From Capillidium heterosporum (taxonomy: Eukaryota; Entomophthoromycota; Entomophthoromycetes; Entomophthorales; Capillidiaceae), in the NCBI GenBank assembly GCA_016630905.1, contig WBMQ01000021.1, positions 19,874 to 83,873 of the forward strand: a DNA stretch of 64,000 nt, in the 5' to 3' direction. The notes beneath the pieces are model-generated. The model was not told where the DNA came from and did not search any database. It saw only the letters and a program-made list of their open reading frames with translations. Both the position numbers and the translations under genes were made by a program. Below, one piece after another: positions 57,221-64,000 of the stretch (its first letter is position 1; each line of letters starts with the position of its first letter).

Positions 57221-58087
57221 ATGGATAACGGCAACTTAGTAAGGAAAACCAAATAGACAGTACTAACATGAGCTAGCAACAGACATCTACCAACCAAGGC
57301 ATGGTCCACAACAACGGTCAAGGAAACAGTAAGCCAGCTTTTAATAGCCGTATTAAACTTAATAGATAATCCATACATCCTCCCAGCCTCTAACCTGGAC
57401 CAGCTCTCCTTCAACCAAAACTTCCAAGGTACATCTTATCCATGGTATTAGCTAACAAATTTAGCCAACCACGCTCAAAATTTCCAAAGCGACAACGCTT
57501 TAAATTTCTCAATGGCTCAAGCCAATTACGCCCAGCAATTTACGCAGGACAGTTTCCAAACCCAACAATCACAAAACCAGCAAACGATGGACACTGAAGC
57601 TGCCAAAGGTCAATCCATCAAGACTTCTGATAGCGAGAAGGACAGAGACCAGTTCGATGACCCCAACGAAGATCCTCAAGTCAAGCGTCAGCGATTCCTG
57701 GAGCGTAACCGCATAGCTGGTACCTTTGCCACATAAAGACTTTTGCTAATTTTTATAGCTTCCAAATGCCGCCAGAAGAAGAAAGCTTGGATGAACCAGC
57801 TAGCTTCCCAGGCCGATCAAGCCGCAGCTCGCAACAAGGCCCTCCAGATGATGGTCAACCAGCTCAAAGATGAAGTCTTAGTCCTCAAGAACCAGCTGCT
57901 AGCTCATAGGAATTGTAGCTGCAACGTCATCCAGCAGTACATCCAAACTAGTGGTCAGTTTGCCACTATGAATGTCCGACCTCCTGCTGTTGGCTTGCCC
58001 CAGCAGACTACTCAGGTCCAACACCAAGCTATTGCCCCCCAAAACGCCAATATTATGGGGCAACCACAGGAGCAGAATAATCTCTAA
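57221..58087 (+). CDS. bZIP transcription factor, Atf1/AtfA (ATF/CREB) type
   Basis: Five exons (57221-57238, 57283-57328, 57366-57428, 57465-57719, 57759-58087) with 36-44 nt introns give 236 residues. The first intron has a perfect tactaac branch site. The basic region is formed across the last intron: VKRQRFLERNRIA joined to ASKCRQKKKAW, the characteristic ERNRIAASKCRQKKK of ATF/CREB factors. It is followed by a leucine zipper (MMVNQLKDEVLVLKNQLLAH) and a conserved CSCN. The N-terminal half is Asn/Gln/Ser-rich. Atf1-type proteins act downstream of the stress MAP kinase (Sty1/Hog1) and bind CRE sites. This copy is much shorter than S. pombe Atf1 and lacks its extended N-terminus. The 18-nt first exon is the least certain part. 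Confidence 0.85.
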
Positions 58088-59529
58088 CACTGACAAAGCC
58101 ATGTAGTATTTATATGAGTCCTTTAGTTCTATTGAATGAGGATTTTACCCGCTTAAAGCATTAGATGCCTTTTGAGCTCTACCTACCATAAGAATTGAGT
58201 CTTTGTTCATACTTTCATACAATTAAAGGAACTCCAGTTTTAGGACACTTGTATATTGGTTTGTTTTTGACTTAACTTTCTATTGTCTTATAACTTGTAT
58301 CTTCACAACTAATCTTCTATACACCACATTAATTTTGTAAAAGATATAATAAAAATACACTATACTTGGGTCAAAGCTTTTGTTTCAAATATAATCCCAT
58401 GCCAAACCTCATTTATTCTAAATTCAGTTTCTAGCCTTTAAATAAAAATGCATTTCAGTATCCTTCGACGTATATTCTAAACTGCATACCAGTCTGTCTA
58501 AAGCTTACTTTATTTTGTAACTAACTGCAGGCTTCAGTAAGTGTTGGGCTCAAGCAAGGTGGACAAAGAAATAAAGTAAATGGTACGGTATAACCCTAAC
58601 TTACATGAAAAGATATATCAAAAACCTCTTTGCTTTGTCAAATTTACAAGGTATTTTCAGACCTACTTGAAAGTAAGAGGAAGTATTTCAAGCTCTATAA
58701 AGCTTATAGTAAAGAAGCAGTGGATAATCTATATAGCCATTGATAAACCTAAAGATGTATGATGTGTAACCCTGCTGATGATTGTCTAAAATTACTTGTA
58801 TCAGAGTTTTATATTGTAAATTTTAAATCATAGGTAAAAGGTTTGATTCAGCTTAGCATAAGCGGTAGTTAGTCATTGGTATAGTTGTTTTAGACTTTGG
58901 TGAGGGTACTACTACTCTAAAGTATACACAGGTTATACGTTATATAGAAATGGAAAAGATAGCTTTTTGCATTTGAAAAGTTGAACCACTACTGTGGTCA
59001 AAAACAATTGTAACATAGCTCTTTAAAGAAAAAGGTCCAACGGTACAGCTATTCATGAACATATTCGTAGTAAACACCGTGCCATTTACTTTTTAAGCAT
59101 TCGTTAGAAAAAGGATAGAGCAAAAGCACATCCGTATATTAGCTTTATATAGCTATATTCTCTTATCGTATACATCCATCGGTCTTACCACTACCCAGCT
59201 ATAAACTATTCTCGGGATCAATTTTACAAATAGTCACCAGTGTTCCTATAGCAAAGCTTTCCAGAATAAAAAGTGGGAATAGTTTCCCCATGTTTCAAAA
59301 AGCAAGCTTGAAGCCATCAAAACCACTGCCTATCAATATTGTAAAGTTAGTGAGGTATATTTACAAGCTAATACAACTCGAACCTAAGTTACTTATAACC
59401 TCTAAAAAGTTGTGGCGACGAAACAAATTCAATTCATATTTAACTACCAATAAATCAACAAAAGCTGCCAATTTTTGAATAGTAAAAGTAGATCCAATTC
59501 AACTTGAATAGATATAAGAGCACATCAGC
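58088..59529. other. Intergenic, no supportable gene
   Basis: About 1.4 kb. Short frames at 58580 and 59290 (about 60 codons) have no signal, domain or codon preference. Confidence 0.4.
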
Positions 59530-62490
59530 ATGAAGGGTTTGAATGGATTGAATTTAGGTTCGAGGACACGAAGCTTAAACGAACTCCAAAGTGACAAAGA
59601 ATCTACCAGCAACTTAAATTTGAATTTGAACGGCATAAGCAACTTCAATTTACAACCCTACCAAAACAAGGATAGCAGTTACCACCCAGCTTTAGATTGG
59701 AATGAACGTCAAGTAGTCCAATGGTTACACGAGGTACAACTAAATAAATATGAGGGATACTTTATAGGTAGTTTTACTCTAGTAAAATAATTTATTTTTT
59801 ATTTACCTAGTTTTGACTTGCTTATACTTTTTAAAGAGCACGACATCAATGGCGAAGTGTTGCTCGAATTAGACCATTCCTTGCTGAAGATGATGGCCAT
59901 ACCAAACCGTTGGTGCCCGAGTACGTATTTTACTGGCTATAAAGGCTTTGAAACGCCAGTACTACGAAAAGTTGCGAACTCAGCTAATACCCAAGGTAAG
60001 GCTTACTAAGTTCAACCCACTATCTACAGGGTACTAATCTATAATATAATAGGAGGCGGAGCCAATAGCGAGTCAATTAGAAGTCAGTGAACCTAACTTC
60101 CAATCTCCTAAACTTTCACCTCTGGGCACCTTTTCGTCGCTATTTTTGAACAAGAACCGAAGTAGTGATAACACTTCCAAAACCAGTAGTAAGTTCGAGA
60201 AGAATAGGTCCAAACAGCTGTTTGAATATACTGCTAGCCCTCCTACAAGTCCAGATTCCACAGTAATATTACTTTTCAGTTTCAATTTTTAATTTCTTTA
60301 CCTAGGCAACATTTACCAATCCATTTATGAACAATACGGGTATCAACCGACAGGTAAAATTCCATATTGAAGTTGATACTAACAGTTTATACGCTCCCAG
60401 AACTGCGTTAGAGTATACGGTAACGACGGTGAGATTCGCATAGTCGATGTCAGCGACAGTAAAGACGCCTACACTATCCTCAAGAAAGTACTAGCCAAAT
60501 TCAACATTCTGGACGACCCAGAAAAGTACGCCATATTCGTAGTTAATGGGGATTCAAGTAACCTTTCCATCTATTCCAAACTAACTTAACTTCCCATAGC
60601 CCGTAGCTTGAATGATGACGAATACTTGAAATCTGCAGCTCCTCAGATCGCCCTGAAAAAGGCAAGTTCATATTACGAAAGAAAACATCTGCCCATGTCC
60701 CATATGCAGTTCAAGCAACTTAAAGCGCGTAAGCATGTGGGTCGTAAGGTCGAAGTTACTCCTAACATCCCCAACAGTAAAACCGACAAGCTGACGAAAA
60801 TTTTTGGCAAGCGTCCACCCAGCGAACTTATTACGCAAGACTATCCAACTTCTTCCCTGAGGCCGAATTGGATCCTAAACCCAATTCAGCTTCAGCTACT
60901 ACTACAACTTACGAAGATATTGGTCAAAATTTAACCAACAAGACTAAAGTTAATGAAACAACGCAGTGAAAGTGAGCTATTACAGCCTACCAGTGCAACT
61001 TCCCCCACTCAGCTCCAACTCACCTAACCAAACCGCCACTTCAGCATCCTTTCTATGGAACGGCACTTTCACCGGTTATGGAAACACAATCTTCAAGTAT
61101 GCTTTCTGAAGCCAGGTCACCGGGTAAGGATTTTGAGTTCGAAAGGACGGCTCGAACGGTTGAAGGTAGCATATTTTTTACAATAGGAATGGTTGCTCAA
61201 CTATTTGCCTTTAGAACAAAAGTGGATTAAAGGACCATTGATCGGAGCTGGATCCTTTGGTGATGTGTATTTGGGCCTCAACCCGACTAATGGGGAGCTC
61301 ATGGCCGTTAAGCAAGTTAACTTACCGACCTCTTTATCCAACAACGAAGTTAATAGGTCGTGTGAGGTACTTTTTTATATTGCTATTGGAATTCATTCTA
61401 ATATATATGTAGCAACGTATTAAGGCGCTACAGCGAGAGATCGAGTTGCTGAAGGATATGGACCACCCCAATATCGTTCGATACTTTGGTACCGCCTTGC
61501 TTTACCTCTAAAAATCTAACTTTATTTACTTTTAAAACTTTCTTAGGTTCGCAGATCGAAGATAGTCACCTCAACATCTTGTTGGAGTACGTCCCTGGAG
61601 GTTCTGTTTCGGGCCTGTTGACCGATTATGGACCTTTCGAAGAACGATTAGTTGCCCATATCGTCAAGCAAATTTTAAATGGCTTGGATTATCTACATAA
61701 GCAGAATATCGTACATAGAGATATTAAAGGGGGCAATATCTTGGTGGATAACAAGGGCAAAGTTAAGATTACAGACTTTGGAGTTAGTAAAAAGGTGCAG
61801 GAGGAGGTCTTGTCTGCTGTTACTTAATCAGAGAGCAGTCGTTACAATGTAGCTTTTTTGGTTTTGGCTTGGTACTAATGAGTATTTTTTAGGATCGATA
61901 TTCTGGTAAGTTTAATTGAGTTGATACGGCCCTCTATGTTTTGTGTTTGAGATGGGTTTTAAATGGCTTTTTCTATTTTTAGGATGGCACCAGGAAGTTG
62001 TAAATGCAGACGACTTACACTCAGAAGGCTGATATATGGTAAAGAGGATATACATATCAATATACTTGTGAAGAATGAACTACGAATTCTTAAGGGGTTT
62101 AGGTTGCCTCGTAGTGGAGATGATGACTCGGTACCCACCCTTCCCCACTTTACTCAAATGCAAGCTATATTCAAGGTATTTTACCTCCACTTATTTTTAA
62201 TAATCATCTAATCAATGTGGCTTGTTCAGATTGGATCAGATGCTGCTCCCGAAATCCCAGAGCACGCCTCACCTATTGCAAGAGACTTTTTGAATTTGAC
62301 GTTCACTATGTAAGTTTTTACACTACTTTACTTTGCTTTTATGTTGGAATATCGACTGACTACTTTTGGCTTTGCTAATAGCGATCATCATCTACGACCA
62401 GATGCAGCAACATTGCTGACTCATGGGTTCATCGTAGACCCACCTACCCCGACTACTAACACCTCCTCCATAACTTCACCACCACTCTAA
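59530..62490 (+). pseudogene. Ste11/Byr2-type MAPKKK with multiple frame lesions
   Basis: The recognisable parts are a SAM domain (about 59680-59990), a Ras-association domain (60401 to about 60680, NCVRVYGNDGEIRIVDV), the RPPSELIT segment, and a serine/threonine kinase domain. The kinase shows a G-loop GAGSFGDV (about 61240), HRDIKGGNI (about 61714), DFG (61774-61782) and a C-lobe ending near 62460. This is the MAPKKK of the pheromone and stress cascades. Clear introns include 59768-59836, 59996-60052, 60263-60305, 60354-60400, 60558-60599, 61367-61412, 61489-61546 and 61906-61982. A 13-nt micro-exon (61893-61905) encodes part of GSIFW. However, family homology changes frame near 59908, 60840, 60943, 61003, 61825-61838, 61993, 62027 and 62143. 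A TGA also arises at the 61848/61893 junction. Either it is a young pseudogene or this stretch of consensus is faulty; other genes in the window are intact. Confidence 0.75.
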
Positions 62491-63948
62491 CCTTACTTTT
62501 ATTTTACTATTGGGCTTGTAGAGTGATACTTTTGTTTTTTGGATCTATTAATAAAATTTGTTGGATTTTGTTTTAGATATATGTTTCATAAATATATTAA
62601 AGGATAAAGGCGTAGTTTATCTAGGAGTTAATATATAACTGAGTTTTGATATGTATCCTATCTCTAGAATTTCCAGACTTATTAGGTATTTAGCTTTTAA
62701 GATTTTGGCTTATGAAGTGGAGCTTGTTACTTAACTTCATCTCCATTGTTGATATGATTTTATAGAGACCTGTCCAAAAGAAATCTATAAACCTATATGA
62801 AGCTATAATTTAAATTAAAGTAATATCGAAGGAGATGAGTGGGATATATGAAAAATATGTTTTGTTTGGGAGAATAGAATGCTTTTGCCAGAAACTATTG
62901 TGTTAAGTTTATGAGAAAAATAAGTGATGGAAGCATTGGGCTTTGACTGGACTAGCACAGTGTTTTGATTAATAACTTTGGTATACTTGGATTAGAAAGG
63001 TATACTAACTTGGATATTAGATGGCTAGTACTGGTCAATAAGTTTAGGATAAGGCTTAGTAGTGATTATATCATCAAAGCCAAGGATTTCCTGCCTTTTT
63101 GGGTGCGGCATAATGTTTTGAAAGGCAGAGCTAAAATGCCAACAGTTTAAATAAGTTTCCTCCATTTCCACAAAGTTGAAAAGCATAGATTTAGGCTAGG
63201 ATATTAGTAGCTATGTTATACAAGTGTTTAGCAGTATCACTGCTATTTTTAGCAATTATTTGGACCTGATTCCCTAGCCAGTACTTTTCCCATCACCTAT
63301 TCCTCCATAGCCTTTTTCTAATAGGTCTAGTAACACCAACATCTCAAAACCCAATACCAAGATACTGGGTCAAATCGGGATTTAGAGGTTGGAGTTTATG
63401 AGTCAAATAAATGGCACTGTATTTCAGCACCAAATTCCAATTGCCAAAGAAAATAAACCGGAAATATATTTTGCAGTTGGTTATCAACCCAATTCGCTCT
63501 TCCCCCGATTTCCGTAAAATTAGACCGAGCGCAAACAAGTTTTTCCACCAAACCCTTGATTTATCAGGTTAAACGTGGAAGATGATAACATCAAATCTGA
63601 TAAAATCCGGAATTGGATAATAGAATCGAATGGTTTTGTTGGAAATAAACTTCCCCTATCCAATCTATTTTAAGAATACAGTGCTTTCATTTAACTTTCA
63701 GGAATAGGATGGCAGTTCTTTATCCGCTACTGAAGCTGGTGGATAAACAATTGTCAAGTTCTCTAAATTGTTTGGGGAGCATTGGAGCTATAAAAGCATT
63801 AAAGAGTCCCCCAAATCGAGCTTCAAATCTCAATACCTGACCAATCGCTTTATTCGAAACGCGCTTTGATAATCAAACACCTTTTACCCCATCCAAATTT
63901 ATAAACCCTTCCAAAGTTTACTAACTTTACTTCTTTTTATTAATCGGA
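62491..63948. other. Intergenic, no supportable gene
   Basis: 3' flank of the MAPKKK (an attaataaaa signal near 62550), then about 1.4 kb with only random short frames (for example 62965-63150). Nothing recognisable. Confidence 0.4.
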
Positions 63949-63957
63949 TATAAAAAG
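63949..63957 (+). promoter_or_regulatory. TATA-like box near the right edge
   Basis: tataaaaag about 45 bp from the window end, in ordinary composition. It would fit a plus-strand gene starting just outside the window. Confidence 0.3.
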
Positions 63958-64000
63958 TTGAACTCAGTTGCATATAGAAGAGAGTCATATCAGATAACAA

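Overview
The window looks like nuclear DNA of a filamentous or dimorphic ascomycete. The evidence is many short spliceosomal introns (about 36-72 nt), a Zn(II)2Cys6 transcription factor, an Atf1-type bZIP factor, a Ste11/Byr2-type MAPKKK, Kex2-like sites in small secreted proteins, and repeats with C-to-T/G-to-A damage like repeat-induced point mutation (RIP). A branched-chain 2-oxoacid dehydrogenase E2 gene argues against budding-yeast- or fission-yeast-like lineages, which lack that pathway. I cannot name the class or genus from sequence alone. All exon boundaries are my own hand assignments from GT/AG sites, reading frame and protein-family continuity.

Layout. 1-4.6 kb is AT-rich, gene-free DNA in which CA/TG dinucleotides are still common. 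4.6-21.4 kb is a graveyard of solo long terminal repeats (LTRs) from at least three families (called A, B and C here), plus a repeat D. Several have perfect 5-bp target-site duplications, and some are nested up to three levels deep. Between them lies RIP-saturated sequence. No gag-pol, integrase or transposase reading frame is visible. 21.4-32.3 kb is a gene block: BCKDH E2 (-), a Pcs60-like acyl-CoA synthetase (-), a secreted GH20 beta-hexosaminidase (+), a CUE-AlkB-GRF DNA-repair-type dioxygenase (+) and a stand-alone SCP2 protein (-). A second RIP-type AT block fills about 32.4-34.65 kb. It is followed by a PAP2 lipid phosphatase (+, 4 exons) and a 924-residue low-complexity orphan (-). A third AT block, with one LTR-C copy, covers about 40.5-42.7 kb. 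Right after it is a five-exon secreted cysteine-rich protein gene (43.65-44.55 kb) that has no long open frame and is easy to miss. 45.4-53.3 kb holds UBC13 (-), mitochondrial-type SHMT (+, 10 exons), a TDA3-like FAD oxidoreductase (-) and a Zn2Cys6 regulator (+). 53.5-56.0 kb carries four tiny secreted prepropeptides on alternating strands, three of which share a GVAN core after a dibasic site. 57.2-58.1 kb is the bZIP gene. 59.5-62.5 kb is a SAM-RA-kinase MAPKKK whose homology jumps reading frame several times. The remainder to 64 kb has no gene I can support, but there is a TATA-like box near the right edge.

The genes do not form one pathway. Two groupings deserve attention: the peptide cluster at 53.5-56 kb, and the stress/mating-signalling pair (bZIP plus broken MAPKKK) at 57-62.5 kb. 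The two most informative structural stories are the nested LTR stack at 17.4-20.4 kb, which gives a relative clock of RIP decay, and the cluster of frame lesions confined to the MAPKKK.
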